Positions 9,088 to 18,935 of a stretch of DNA of 64,000 nucleotides are shown piece after piece; within the stretch, counting starts at the first letter, position 1; every line of letters starts with the position of its first letter. Below the pieces are notes generated by a model. It had not been told where the DNA came from. It saw only the letters and a program-made list of their open reading frames with translations, and searched no databases. The DNA is from Hoyosella sp. YIM 151337. GTDB lineage: Bacteria; Actinomycetota; Actinomycetes; Mycobacteriales; Mycobacteriaceae. The stretch lies in assembly GCF_026041215.1 (NCBI RefSeq), contig NZ_JAPEIQ010000011.1:1-64000 (forward strand), in the 5' to 3' direction. The position numbers and the translations under genes are program-made.

Positions 9088-9555
9088 GTGACATCACCGT
9101 CCGAGGAACATCACGAGACGCCGCTGCCCGTCGAGCTTCCGCTCGATGAGTACACGAGCACCGCAGACGTACCTCTAACGACGCAGGTTTTCCGGTTCGG
9201 TGTGACGGGCGGACTGTCCGCAATCGTCGACTTCGGCACCCTGTTGGCCTTCCTGGCTTTCGGGCTGCCGTTTTGGCTGGCCAAGTCGATCAGCTTCATC
9301 CTCGGCACCACCACCGCGTACATGATCAATCGCCGCTGGACATTCAAGGCGCCGCACAGCAATGCGCGGTTCTTTGCGGTCGTCGCGCTTTACGGTGTGA
9401 CATTCGCGCTGCAGGTCGGCATTTCAACCGCGCTGTACCACTACTTCCCCGCGGATGCGTGGTGGCGGGTGCCCGTTGCCTTCGTCATAGCGCAGGGCAC
9501 CGCTACGGTGATCAACTTCATCGTCCAGCGTACGGTGATCTTCAAGATCCACTAA
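9088..9555 (+). CDS. gtrA: GtrA-family membrane protein
   Basis: The protein has 155 residues and four membrane helices. VFRFGVTGGLSAIVDFG, SFILGTTTAYMINRRWTF, VALYGVTFALQVG and VIAQGTATVINFIVQRTVIF closely resemble Rv3789, the GtrA protein next to dprE1 in M. tuberculosis. Rv3789 is linked to arabinogalactan assembly, with flipping of decaprenylphosphoryl-arabinose or a scaffolding role proposed. The GTG at 9088 is chosen because a TACTCT box lies 6 bases upstream; a TTG at 9049 would add 13 residues without a ribosome site. Its stop overlaps the convergent Uma2 gene by 4 bases. Confidence 0.9.
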   Translation: MTSPSEEHHETPLPVELPLDEYTSTADVPLTTQVFRFGVTGGLSAIVDFGTLLAFLAFGLPFWLAKSISFILGTTTAYMINRRWTFKAPHSNARFFAVVALYGVTFALQVGISTALYHYFPADAWWRVPVAFVIAQGTATVINFIVQRTVIFKIH

Positions 9556-10106
9556 CGGGCCGCGGCGAGTCCGTCCAGCTCCAGGGTGAGCGGAAAGGGT
9601 TCAGCCGTGGCGAACGTTCCCCGGACGGCGGGCGCCTCCTGGTAACCGAAGTCTCCAGCAAGGTGCAGCGCTGCAACAGTCACCGGCTCATCGAGATCGA
9701 CAACCCAGTAGTGCGGGATCCCCGCTTCTGCATACTCCGATCGCTTCGTCACAGTATCCGTGCGCTTTGACCCGGGCGAAACAACTTCGACCGCGATGAG
9801 AACATCGGTTGCAGCCACACGCTTTTCGGGCCCGTCGGTACGGGTCACGACCACATCCGGCACGCGGACCGTTGCAGGAAATGCTGCCTCGACCACAACT
9901 TCGAAGTCGAGGAGGGCTTCGAACCCAAGCGGAAGCTGCGAATCAAGCTGCTTCCAGATCCGTGCTGCGGCGCGCTGATGCTGCCGCTGTGGTTTCGGGC
10001 TCACAATCAGCACGCCTTCCTGGAGTTCGATGCGGGCAGTGTTGTCTTCCGGAAGTGCATTCCAGTCTTCCAGTGACAGCAGCCGCGCCGAATGCGCGCT
10101 CGCCAT
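9552..10106 (-). CDS. Uma2-family putative PD-(D/E)XK nuclease
   Basis: The protein has 184 residues of the Uma2 (DUF820) family. The nuclease-like core is visible as RVPDVVV (Asp), AVEVVSPGS (Glu) and a Lys in TDTVTKRSEYAEAGIPHYWVVD. These proteins are common in actinobacteria and cyanobacteria; their biological role is unsettled. GGAGGC lies 11 bases before the ATG. It seems to be a single gene, convergent with gtrA. Confidence 0.88.
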   Translation of the reverse strand: MASAHSARLLSLEDWNALPEDNTARIELQEGVLIVSPKPQRQHQRAAARIWKQLDSQLPLGFEALLDFEVVVEAAFPATVRVPDVVVTRTDGPEKRVAATDVLIAVEVVSPGSKRTDTVTKRSEYAEAGIPHYWVVDLDEPVTVAALHLAGDFGYQEAPAVRGTFATAEPFPLTLELDGLAAAR

Positions 10107-10205
10107 GGTGTGTTGCCTCCAGCCGCGTGTGAAACGTCAGACTTAAGATTAGTGGCTCATCGCAATGCGGGGTGTGTGCGTCGACGACGTGCAGGGCTCG
10201 TGTCG

Positions 10206-11375
10206 TCACGGCCTGGTTTCGCCGACCCTCACCTTTCGGGCGGACCCGTGCAGCATCAGTGCCACCCCGCTGAGCAGTGACACTGTGGCGGTAAGGAGGA
10301 GCAGGACCCCCAGGCCCAGGTCGGGGATCACTGCACCAGCCAGGGCCGGTGCGGTGACCGAGCTCAGGGCCCCCACAATCAGGCAGGCAGTAAACGCCGC
10401 GCCGGCGCGCTCGGGTGCCAGCTCGGCGGTCCAGACCGCGAGGACCGCCGATCCTGTCATGTACCCCACGCCGAAGATGCACGCCGAGGCCGCCGTGGCG
10501 GTCAGGGAGTCAGTGGCCAGCCCGAGCAGCGCCAGTGCCACACCAACCGTCACGAGACACAGCGCTGCGACCCGCACGCTGCCCAGCCGCTGCGCGAAGG
10601 CCCCGGTCGCCACGCCCACCATGCCGCAGAACCCGATGGCCGCGTAGAGCATCGGAACGGCTGCCGCCGGAAGGGCGCCACGCTCGAGTACGTCGGCGGC
10701 GTAGGTGAAGTAGATGACAATGACCGCGAAGTAGGCCACGGAGTAGGCGCCCGGGACGCGAAGTGTCCGGGCCAGCGAGGATGAACCGGCCCGTGTGGCC
10801 GGGCGCGGGTCCGGCCTGGCTTTCGGCACGAGGCGCAGGTTCACGAGTGCGGAGGCCACCGCAGCCAGGGCGATACCGGCCCAGGCCAGCCGCCAGGAAC
10901 CCAGTACTGCCAGGACGGCCAGCCCACCCAGTAGCACCAGCCCGCCGCTGGTGCCGGTGGTGATGATCGCCAACGCTCCGGGCTGCTGCTGCAAAGGGAC
11001 GGAACGGGTCACGATGTCGGAGTAGGGCGCCCATACCAAACCGCCGGCGCTGCCGGCCAGGACTACACCGACTGCGAGCAGCCCCGAGGGCTCGGCGAGC
11101 GTCACGATCACCGCCCCCAGGGCGCCGCAGATCCCGCCCACGGTCGTCGGGGCACGTGAACCGAAACGGGCAGCGAGTCGCCCCGCCAGCAGCAGGCCGG
11201 CAAGGTAACCCGCGAACGTTGCGCTGGAGATGAAGCCGAGCAGCAGCTCGGAAAGTCCCAGGTCGGCCCGGATACTGGGCAGCGTCAGACCGTAGGCGTA
11301 GCGGGCCATGCCGAAGGCGACCCCAACCACCAACGCTCCGGCTAGTCCGATCCGGCCGCCTGCGGAGAGGGCCAT
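10206..11375 (-). CDS. MFS transporter (CynX/YbfB-like)
   Basis: The protein has 389 residues and about 12 membrane helices, with GMARYAYGLTLPSIRADLGLSE in TM1 as in the YbfB/MFS_1 group, and AARFGSRAPTTVGG in the 2-3 loop. The substrate is unknown. The ATG at 11375 has a perfect CGAGGAGGTAACG ribosome site, so the in-frame ATG at 11426 is rejected. It is divergent from a TetR regulator, with a symmetric operator between them, the usual layout of a drug or metabolite efflux unit. The third codon positions are almost all G or C, more so than in neighbours. Confidence 0.88.
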   Translation of the reverse strand: MALSAGGRIGLAGALVVGVAFGMARYAYGLTLPSIRADLGLSELLLGFISSATFAGYLAGLLLAGRLAARFGSRAPTTVGGICGALGAVIVTLAEPSGLLAVGVVLAGSAGGLVWAPYSDIVTRSVPLQQQPGALAIITTGTSGGLVLLGGLAVLAVLGSWRLAWAGIALAAVASALVNLRLVPKARPDPRPATRAGSSSLARTLRVPGAYSVAYFAVIVIYFTYAADVLERGALPAAAVPMLYAAIGFCGMVGVATGAFAQRLGSVRVAALCLVTVGVALALLGLATDSLTATAASACIFGVGYMTGSAVLAVWTAELAPERAGAAFTACLIVGALSSVTAPALAGAVIPDLGLGVLLLLTATVSLLSGVALMLHGSARKVRVGETRP

Positions 11376-11468
11376 CGTTACCTCCTCGATTGGCGCAGTG
11401 CCGTGGAGTCGCTGACTGCATTGCAAACCTCTGTCAGGAGGACCTCCATAACGGGCGTTACGCTACAC

Positions 11469-11484
11469 CAGAACGGTCGTTCTG
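11469..11484. promoter_or_regulatory. Palindromic operator between MFS and TetR genes
   Basis: CAGAACG-GT-CGTTCTG, a perfect 7-base inverted repeat with a 2-base centre, lies 26 bases before the TetR start and 94 bases before the MFS start. It is the likely TetR operator for both genes. Confidence 0.7.
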
Positions 11485-11509
11485 TCCCGGTGCTCCTTAC
11501 ACTGGGGGG

Positions 11510-12091
11510 ATGACCACCGCCCAGCGAATCCCTGCGCGCACCCGGCTGCTCGAGGCCGCCGATCGCGTGCTGTTCGAACGCGGTATCCGGGACACGCCCG
11601 TTGATGAGTTGCTGCGTCAGGCGGAGGTCTCGGCGGCCACCTTGTATGCGCACTTCGGCAGCAAGGACGCCTTGGTTGCCGAGGCCCTGCGTGTCCGGCT
11701 GGCAGACTGGCGGGCGGTCTGGGACCAGCACATCGTTGCGGCCGACAATGACTTGGATCGGTTGCTCGCGGTCTTCGACGCTCTGGCCTCCTACCGGGGC
11801 GACCAGCGTCATCCCTCACGGTGGTGCGCCTTCCTGGCTGCGGCCACCGAGTTCCCCGAGGCCGCGGAGGAGATCAGCGAGGTGCTGACCGGTGACACAG
11901 CCCTGCTCGCCGACCGTCTCCTGCACCTGTCTCGCCCGCTTGCCGGGGCACGCGCCCAGGACCTGGCCGATGAAGTGCTCCTGGCCTACAGCGGGGCCCT
12001 GACCGGATTCCTCCGCGGCTCCCCCCAGTCACCGATCGATGCCGGCCGTCGCCTGGCCCACGCAGCAGCCCGAGCCCACAGCAGCGACTGA
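11510..12091 (+). CDS. TetR family regulator
   Basis: The protein has 193 residues. The helix-turn-helix is at about residues 10-52 (ADRVLFERGIRDTPVDELLR, then AEVSAATLYAHFGSKDAL). The C-terminal domain resembles those of TetR proteins regulating a neighbouring MFS pump. Translation from the ATG at 11510 follows a G-run; the longer frame starting at 11390 covers the operator and is unlikely. It is divergent from the MFS gene and probably represses it. Its codon use is as GC-rich as that of the MFS gene. Confidence 0.88.
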   Translation: MTTAQRIPARTRLLEAADRVLFERGIRDTPVDELLRQAEVSAATLYAHFGSKDALVAEALRVRLADWRAVWDQHIVAADNDLDRLLAVFDALASYRGDQRHPSRWCAFLAAATEFPEAAEEISEVLTGDTALLADRLLHLSRPLAGARAQDLADEVLLAYSGALTGFLRGSPQSPIDAGRRLAHAAARAHSSD

Positions 12092-12099
12092 CGCGCCCC

Positions 12100-12687
12100 T
12101 CACGCGCGGAACGATGGCAACAGTCCCTGTTCGTGGGCTTCTTTCAGCGTCGGCGCCGCTGCGTCCTTATCCGAGAGGACCGGATCGAGTGGTCGCCCGG
12201 TATGGCCGATGTGCGGCCAGGCAATGCCGATTTGCGGGTCGAGTGGGTTGATGCCGTGTTCTGCTTTCGGGTTGTAACCGCTCGTGCAGAGGTAGAGGGC
12301 CGTCGAATCGTTATCGAGCGAGAAAAAGGCATGGCCGAGGCCCGCCTCTATAAACACAGCGCGTTTCGACAAGTCGTCGAGCAGCACACTGTCCCACTGG
12401 CCGAATGTCGGTGAGCCGACCCGAATGTCCACGACGACGTCGAGAAGCGCGCCGCGTACACACGTCACGTATTTCGCTTGCCCCGGCGGTATGTCCGCGA
12501 AATGGATTCCGCGAAGCACGCCCTCGCCGGAAACAGACCAGTTCGCCTGAACAAGTTCGAACGGCTGGCCGGTGGCTTCAATGAATACGTCTTGCTTGAA
12601 CCATTCGAGAAACACCCCGCGATCGTCCGAGAACTGCCGCGGTGTCACCTCCCAGGCGCCGGGAATCTTCAGCTCACGAAACTCCAT
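12100..12687 (-). CDS. rmlC: dTDP-4-dehydrorhamnose 3,5-epimerase RmlC
   Basis: This cupin enzyme of 195 residues converts dTDP-4-keto-6-deoxyglucose to dTDP-4-keto-L-rhamnose. It shows [36 protein letters not shown] with the catalytic His, and a Tyr-containing [20 protein letters not shown]. dTDP-rhamnose is needed for the rhamnose link between peptidoglycan and galactan. The ATG at 12687 stands 6 bases after GAAGGGG, whereas the ATG at 12693 directly abuts it, so I prefer 12687. It overlaps the end of rmlA, indicating one operon. Confidence 0.94.
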   Translation of the reverse strand: MEFRELKIPGAWEVTPRQFSDDRGVFLEWFKQDVFIEATGQPFELVQANWSVSGEGVLRGIHFADIPPGQAKYVTCVRGALLDVVVDIRVGSPTFGQWDSVLLDDLSKRAVFIEAGLGHAFFSLDNDSTALYLCTSGYNPKAEHGINPLDPQIGIAWPHIGHTGRPLDPVLSDKDAAAPTLKEAHEQGLLPSFRA

Positions 12688-13555
12688 TGCCATCCCCTTC
12701 GAGAAGTTCCAGCAGGTAGCTGCCGTATCCAGACTTCATCAACGAGTGCGCAAGACGCTCAAGGGCGGCATCGTCGATGTAACCGCAGCGCCAGGCCACT
12801 TCTTCTGGAGCGCTGATTTTGAGGCCCTGTCGGTGCTCGATCGTTCGTACAAAGTTGCATGCTTCGAGGAACGAGTCGAAAGTCCCTGTGTCAAGCCAGG
12901 CGGTGCCGCGGCCCAGGCATTCCACCGAAAGCCTTCCAGCACGAAGATATTCGAGATTGATATCGGTAATCTCGTATTCTCCCCGCGCTGACGGCTCGAG
13001 GGCGCGGGCGATGCTGACGACGTCGTTGTCGTAAAAGTAGAGTCCCGGCACGGCGTAGTGCGACTTCGGCTTCGCAGGCTTTTCTTCGAGCGACAATGCA
13101 CGCCCGTCTGGGCCGAATTCGATGACCCCATAGGCGGACGGATCCGAAACCCGATACCCGAACACGAAACCGCCATCAAGACCATGGAAACGTTTCAGGC
13201 TAGTGCCGGTACCAGGTCCGTAGAAAATATTGTCACCCAAAATCAGCGCGACTGAATCAATACCGATGTGCTCGGCACCGAGCGTAAAAGCTTGTGCCAG
13301 CCCCTGAGGTTTCTCCTGAACGACGTACGTCAGATTGATGCCGAACTGCGAGCCATCACCGAGCAGCCGCTGAAACTGAGCCTGATCGTGCGGAGTGGTG
13401 ATGACAAGAATGTCCTGAATCCCCGCCATCATCAGCGTGGAAAGCGGGTAATAGATCATCGGCTTGTCATAGACAGGCAGCAATTGTTTACTGACGCCCA
13501 ACGTGATCGGGTGCAGCCGTGAACCTGTGCCGCCCGCCAGGATGATTCCCCGCAT
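12674..13555 (-). CDS. rmlA: Glucose-1-phosphate thymidylyltransferase RmlA
   Basis: The protein has 293 residues, the normal length. It begins [16 protein letters not shown] with the nucleotide-binding loop and contains [40 protein letters not shown] and [15 protein letters not shown], all classical RmlA positions. It makes dTDP-glucose, the entry to dTDP-L-rhamnose. rmlC follows with an overlap of its 3' end. rmlB is 4.3 kb away on the other strand, and rmlD is not in the window. Confidence 0.96.
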   Translation of the reverse strand: MRGIILAGGTGSRLHPITLGVSKQLLPVYDKPMIYYPLSTLMMAGIQDILVITTPHDQAQFQRLLGDGSQFGINLTYVVQEKPQGLAQAFTLGAEHIGIDSVALILGDNIFYGPGTGTSLKRFHGLDGGFVFGYRVSDPSAYGVIEFGPDGRALSLEEKPAKPKSHYAVPGLYFYDNDVVSIARALEPSARGEYEITDINLEYLRAGRLSVECLGRGTAWLDTGTFDSFLEACNFVRTIEHRQGLKISAPEEVAWRCGYIDDAALERLAHSLMKSGYGSYLLELLEGDGNGVS

Positions 13556-13612
13556 GCAGCCATCGTGTCAGGTTCGCGTCGTGAATCAAGAACCACCCCG
13601 AACGGTGGCGAT

Positions 13613-14977
13613 TCAGCAGCCCGGAAGCATAGAGCCTTGCTCGCTGCCGTACCGGTGTCCAAAACCTGGGCTAGCCGCGAGTGAATTGGCTAGATCAGCG
13701 CTGACCTGCAGATAACTGATAACGGGAAGCCACACATGTAGTTCCGGCGCGGGCTGAAACAGAAGATTCGGTTGCCACAGCGTGACCGGGTCCGTGGGGT
13801 TCTCGACGAGGGCGGTGCGTACGGTTGTGCGGTCAACACCCGGTGGCGGGCCAGCCCACAGTGCCCCGCACGTCTCGATTTCTGGAGCGAAGCCCGTCAG
13901 GGCGGCGAGGGCTGAGGCGCCCGCAACTGCCCCCATGCTCAGACCATAGAGATAGATGTTTGGACGGTCGTCGGCCGGGATGTTGCGGATCTGGTGCGAA
14001 ATTTCCCGCGCGAACGCTACTGCTGCCGCTTCTGCTTCCGATCTTCCGAACAGGTAGCTCATCCAGCTCGGTCTTTGCGAGTACGCCATGGCCGCGATCG
14101 CTAGGTCCGCACCGAATCGGGCTTCCATTGCGTCGAGCGCGTTCGCGTCAAGCCAGCCGCTGCCTGTGGGAAACGCAAGCACCAGATGCTCCTTGCGAAG
14201 TCCGCCGGCCCGCTCGAGCTCAGCACCGACAAGACGAGCCCGATCGTCGACAGTTGCCGCGGACAGCGGTCCAGCGTAGACGCGCACGGAGGTGGTCGCG
14301 TTCGAAACGAAGCGCTGACCGTGGCTGCCGAGCTCGTCCCAGCGCACCAGTGACGCTGTGCTGCCAGCGAGCGACGGGTTCCCCGCCACCGATGCCGGAA
14401 TGGCTAAGCCTGCCGGTTGCACTGAGCGCGTGACAACCGTGTTGCCCAGCGGCAGGACAAACGTGTACACAACGGCAACGGACGCAATGGTGGCAACGAC
14501 TCCGCGCCTGAGCGGAACGAATACGCGTGGCACGTTACGTGCCGTGACGACGACAAGGCCGGTCAGCGCGGCAGTTGTCACTGCGGTGAGCGTCCAGTGG
14601 GTCACACCGATCGTCGGCATCCCCATTTCCGTCCGCAGCAGGTTCTGCCAGCTCCAGTTGAACCAAAGCGCGCCCAGCGCAGCAAATACCGAGATACCGG
14701 CTGCTGCGGCACCGGCAAGGGGTGCGAAACCACACCTGAACCGCCGGACACCTGCGAGCAGAACCAGGGCCGCGACGACGAAGAGGGCCGTAACCACGGC
14801 CTGCATCGGCCACGCGCGCGGCAGCACCCCGGGAGTCAGCGACAGCGCAACCCCCAGAGCGATCGCAGCAATCGGACCGGAGTGCGCCATGAACCAGGGC
14901 GTGGTCACACCAGCAGCAACCGTTCCGACGGGGTGTGCCGGCGTGGGGGTTTTTCGGTGAAGCTGCGTTACAGCCAT
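13613..14977 (-). CDS. Membrane protein with C-terminal alpha/beta-hydrolase domain
   Basis: The protein has 454 residues from an ATG with AAGGATT upstream. About four to five membrane helices occupy residues 30-175. The soluble C-terminal half has the nucleophile elbow YLYGLSMGAVAG (GLSMG) and ends with WLPVISYLQVSADL and GFGHRYGSEQ, as in the large actinobacterial 'alpha/beta-hydrolase family' membrane proteins (Abhydrolase_9 type). The active site should lie outside the membrane. The substrate is unknown; lipids are a reasonable guess. It ends 57 bases before rmlA on the same strand. Confidence 0.82.
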   Translation of the reverse strand: MAVTQLHRKTPTPAHPVGTVAAGVTTPWFMAHSGPIAAIALGVALSLTPGVLPRAWPMQAVVTALFVVAALVLLAGVRRFRCGFAPLAGAAAAGISVFAALGALWFNWSWQNLLRTEMGMPTIGVTHWTLTAVTTAALTGLVVVTARNVPRVFVPLRRGVVATIASVAVVYTFVLPLGNTVVTRSVQPAGLAIPASVAGNPSLAGSTASLVRWDELGSHGQRFVSNATTSVRVYAGPLSAATVDDRARLVGAELERAGGLRKEHLVLAFPTGSGWLDANALDAMEARFGADLAIAAMAYSQRPSWMSYLFGRSEAEAAAVAFAREISHQIRNIPADDRPNIYLYGLSMGAVAGASALAALTGFAPEIETCGALWAGPPPGVDRTTVRTALVENPTDPVTLWQPNLLFQPAPELHVWLPVISYLQVSADLANSLAASPGFGHRYGSEQGSMLPGC

Positions 14978-15048
14978 AGTGAGTAATCCTTCTGTGCCAG
15001 AAAGCAAAGCGGCACCGGGCCAGGCCCGGGTCTTGGAGACCGCCCGTC

Positions 15049-15723
15049 TCAGGGTCGGGTAGGGGTGTCTCCCAGGAGGCGCCGGAGTTCCTGCTTACGC
15101 GGGCGGGCGCTGACCAGGGCCAGTGCGAGCGCCGCCCCCAGACCGATCAGATGAATCGGCAACCAGGGCTCATGAATGGGGACACCCAGTCCTTGCCGCA
15201 ATGAGTTCGCTCGGACCGCGGTCGCGGCGACAGCGGCGGCGGTGGCGCACGCGGGGGCGGGTGTTGTTGCGGTGCTGCAGCTGTCTGCGAGCCGTTCGGC
15301 GAATACGTCGTCGATCCGCAGCCTGGCGGTCGGTGGCAGGGGCTCATTGGTCTCCGCGCCGTAACGCAGAAGGTCGTACCCAAGGTCGTGCTCACGGCAC
15401 GCGTCGGTGAACTCGGGCGGCAGTGGCACGGGCGACGAGCAGTCCCCGTCTGGATTGACCCAGTAGTCGTCGATCCGTTTCGGTGTGTAGCCCGCTACGG
15501 CAGGAAAGGCGTCGGGCCACCAGTTGTCCTCGGCCGGGGATTGCGCGGTGAACGCATCGATCGCGTCCCGGGCGTGGGTGGGTGGGGCCTCGCGATCTGT
15601 GGCTGCCGCGCGCACCGGTGCAACAGCGTAAAAAGTCAGCGCGGTCAACACGACAAACCCGGCGAACATGCGTCGCCGCGCGGCCCGCACCGACGCGGAA
15701 CTCGCTGGAGCTGGATCTCTCAT
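15049..15723 (-). CDS. Secreted phospholipase A2-like protein with C-terminal membrane helix
   Basis: The protein has 224 residues. A signal peptide or anchor is at about 20-41 (FAGFVVLTALTFYAVAPVRAAA). The central part contains NPDGDCSSP, the Ca2+-loop region of prokaryotic phospholipase A2, then FTDACREHDLGYDLLRYG, the Cys-x2-His-Asp catalytic helix with the aromatic pattern of the family. Two more Cys follow (DSC, PAC). Unlike the short soluble Streptomyces enzymes it ends with a hydrophobic stretch (IHLIGLGAALALALVSA) and a basic tail, so it may stay membrane-bound. No ribosome site is obvious at the ATG. Confidence 0.78.
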   Translation of the reverse strand: MRDPAPASSASVRAARRRMFAGFVVLTALTFYAVAPVRAAATDREAPPTHARDAIDAFTAQSPAEDNWWPDAFPAVAGYTPKRIDDYWVNPDGDCSSPVPLPPEFTDACREHDLGYDLLRYGAETNEPLPPTARLRIDDVFAERLADSCSTATTPAPACATAAAVAATAVRANSLRQGLGVPIHEPWLPIHLIGLGAALALALVSARPRKQELRRLLGDTPTRP

Positions 15724-15790
15724 GGGGAGCGAAACTATGGTTCACGGACCCGCTGGAACATCACCTTCCCGGCGGAAAAACGCGGTGATA

Positions 15791-15837
15791 CCACTCGGTG
15801 ACATTGGTACCGTGGTAGTACCCCGGTACCAGAGTGG
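15791..15837. promoter_or_regulatory. Large near-perfect palindrome before the sensor kinase gene
   Basis: The core 15805-15831 is TGGTACCGTGGTA-G-TACCCCGGTACCA, a 27-base palindrome with 12 of 13 pairs matching. A further CCACTC (15791-15796) / GAGTGG (15832-15837) pair flanks it. It lies 32 bases upstream of the kinase start and 67 bases from the divergent phospholipase-like gene. It may be the binding site of the adjacent NarL-type regulator. Confidence 0.6.
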
Positions 15838-15868
15838 GATAGCTCTGTAGTGGGAGGCACAATCGCGG

Positions 15869-17065
15869 GTGGCTGCGTACGGTATGTCTGTGGCAGCCGT
15901 ATCGAGAATGCGTGCATCGTTTCGCACGAGAAGCGCGCTGTGGATCGACGTGCTCCTGGGCGTAACCACGACCATCCTTTTCGTCGTTTCCTGGGCGACG
16001 CTTCAGCTGACCCATGATGTGCCACTGGGCGTGCAGCCAGTGGTCGCGGCATTGACAGCAGGACCCGTGTTTTTCGCGCGGCGATCGCCGGTCGTCGCTT
16101 TCGGCGCCGCCGCCCTGTGGGCGATCATCGTTCCGATGCGGATTACCCCGCTGCCTGACTGGCCAATTCCCTGGCAGGTCGTGCACGTGATCGTGCTCTT
16201 CGTGCTGGCAGGCGCCGTGGCGATGCAGCGGCGCGTGTGGATCAGCATTATCGCGTGGGCGTTCACGCTCGCGATCTTCGATCAGGGCCCAGCTGCTTCT
16301 GAAGGTTTGACGCTGGGAGTCACCGCGCTGGTTGTGGTGGGAGTACTGCTGCGCAGCCTGGTGCTTTCCCGGGTCCAGCTTTCGGACGAGTCACGCATGC
16401 GTGAAGCGGAACGCGAGCGCCGCATCATCCTTGAAGAGCGCGCGCGTATCGCTCGGGACCTCCATGACGTCGTCGCGCATCAGATGTCCCTCGTGGTGGT
16501 GCAAGCTGAGAGCGCGCCATACCGATTGAGTGAAGTTTCTCCTGACGTGCGCAGCGAGTTCTCATCAATCGCTACGACTGCGCGCGAGGCGCTGATGGAA
16601 GTTCGTGGCCTGCTCGGTGTGCTGCGTGAGCCCGCGTCCGCCGCCCAGCGCGCCCCGCAGCCCGGTGTTCCGGACATTGAAGAGTTGCTTGCCAGCACGA
16701 AGCGCGCGGGCGTCCCCGTCTCGTGGACCATCAGCGGCGAACCGCCCGCCCATGTGAGCGCACTGATTGGGATGAGCCTTTACCGCATCGTCCAGGAGGC
16801 TCTCGCAAATGCGACTCGGCACGCGCAGGGCGCACCTGTCCGTGTGACGATTACGTACCGCGACGACACTGTTGACGCGGTCATTGCGAACAAACTGACC
16901 GCGCCGCTGCACGGAGTGCCTGGTAACGGCATCGCAGGCATGAATGAGCGCGCGCTCAGTGCGGGAGGCGAGTTCCGGGCAGGTCCAACAGCGAAAGGCA
17001 GCTTTGAGGTGCGAGCGTCGCTGCCTGTTGAGATGCGTCCGCCACTTCCTGCCGCACCAGCATAG
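15869..17065 (+). CDS. Sensor histidine kinase, NarL/DesK group (HisKA_3)
   Basis: The protein has 398 residues. Four to five membrane helices cover about residues 25-160. A helical linker follows, then the HisKA_3 dimerisation domain with the phospho-His in ERARIARDLHDVVAHQMSLV. The HATPase domain shows LYRIVQEALANATRHAQG (N box) and GNGIAGMNERALSAGG (G box). It should phosphorylate the response regulator encoded just downstream. There are few extracytoplasmic residues, so it probably senses a membrane or envelope signal. GGGAGG precedes the GTG start. Confidence 0.92.
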   Translation: MAAYGMSVAAVSRMRASFRTRSALWIDVLLGVTTTILFVVSWATLQLTHDVPLGVQPVVAALTAGPVFFARRSPVVAFGAAALWAIIVPMRITPLPDWPIPWQVVHVIVLFVLAGAVAMQRRVWISIIAWAFTLAIFDQGPAASEGLTLGVTALVVVGVLLRSLVLSRVQLSDESRMREAERERRIILEERARIARDLHDVVAHQMSLVVVQAESAPYRLSEVSPDVRSEFSSIATTAREALMEVRGLLGVLREPASAAQRAPQPGVPDIEELLASTKRAGVPVSWTISGEPPAHVSALIGMSLYRIVQEALANATRHAQGAPVRVTITYRDDTVDAVIANKLTAPLHGVPGNGIAGMNERALSAGGEFRAGPTAKGSFEVRASLPVEMRPPLPAAPA

Positions 17066-17074
17066 GGTTGCACC

Positions 17075-17740
17075 GTGACGATCAAGCTGTTCATCGCGGA
17101 CGACCAGGCCATGGTGCGACAAGGTTTTGGGGCGCTCCTTGCCGCGCAAGACGACATGATCGTCGTTGGTGACGCAGCGAACGGCTCGGCTGCGGTTGAT
17201 GCGGTGCAGCGGTTGCAGCCAGACGTGGTTCTGATGGACGTTCGGATGCCCGTAATGGACGGACTTGAGGCTACTCGGCGCATTATGCGGGCAAGCTCAG
17301 TGCGGGGTCACGTCAAAGTGCTGATGCTCACTACTTTCGACGTGGATGACTACGTCTATGAGGCGCTGGCTGCGGGTGCCAGCGGATTTCTGCTGAAGGA
17401 CGCGACCGCTGAAGAACTGGTCCGCGGTGTCCGCGTGGTTGCTGCGGGCGAGGCGCTGCTCGCGCCTTCGGTGACGCGCAGGCTGATTGCGGACGTCACG
17501 AAACGCCGTGCTGCCCCGCGAAACCATCGGGTCCGGCTCGCTGGGCTTACCCCCAGGGAACGTGAGGTGCTTGAACTCGTCGCGCATGGCATGAGCAACG
17601 CGGAAATCGCAGACGCGCTCGTCGTTGCCGAGCAGACGGTGAAAACGCACGTCAGCAATGTGCTGTCCAAACTGAACCTGCGGGATCGCGCCCAGGCGGT
17701 GGTGGCTGCCTACGAATCCGGGCTGGTCACTCCGGGATGA
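17075..17740 (+). CDS. NarL/LuxR-type response regulator
   Basis: The protein has 221 residues. The receiver domain has ADDQ near the start, the phospho-Asp in VVLMDVRMPVMDG (~56), Thr in MLTTFD and Lys in FLLKDA. The LuxR helix-turn-helix is at the C-terminus (LTPREREVLELVAHGMSNAEIADAL ... TVKTHVSNVLSKLNL). It is the partner of the upstream kinase, 9 bases away. TAGGGT sits exactly 6 bases before the GTG, so a separate leaderless transcript is possible. The palindrome upstream of the kinase gene is a candidate target. Confidence 0.94.
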   Translation: MTIKLFIADDQAMVRQGFGALLAAQDDMIVVGDAANGSAAVDAVQRLQPDVVLMDVRMPVMDGLEATRRIMRASSVRGHVKVLMLTTFDVDDYVYEALAAGASGFLLKDATAEELVRGVRVVAAGEALLAPSVTRRLIADVTKRRAAPRNHRVRLAGLTPREREVLELVAHGMSNAEIADALVVAEQTVKTHVSNVLSKLNLRDRAQAVVAAYESGLVTPG

Positions 17741-17813
17741 CGACAGCGAGAATCTCTCACAGGACGGAACAATGCGGTTGACGATCCGTGGATCTGACGT
17801 TGCTTGGATTTGA

Positions 17814-18839
<1,026 letters not shown>

Positions 18840-18935
18840 AGCGCGGGTGGGACTGTCCGATTGGCATAATTTCGGCGCCTAGATAAAAATGGTTGCTGTT
18901 TTCAGTAAACCGATTTTGATCCTTGCGAGGCGCTG

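Noticed and set aside
12688-12693. ATG at 12693 as rmlC start
   Set aside because: It directly abuts the GAAGGGG ribosome site; the ATG at 12687 has proper spacing.
18840-18935. Possible Zur/Fur box or cobalamin riboswitch before the ABC importer
   Set aside because: AAAAATGG..GTTTTCAG is only weakly symmetric, and 96 bases are too few for a cobalamin riboswitch.
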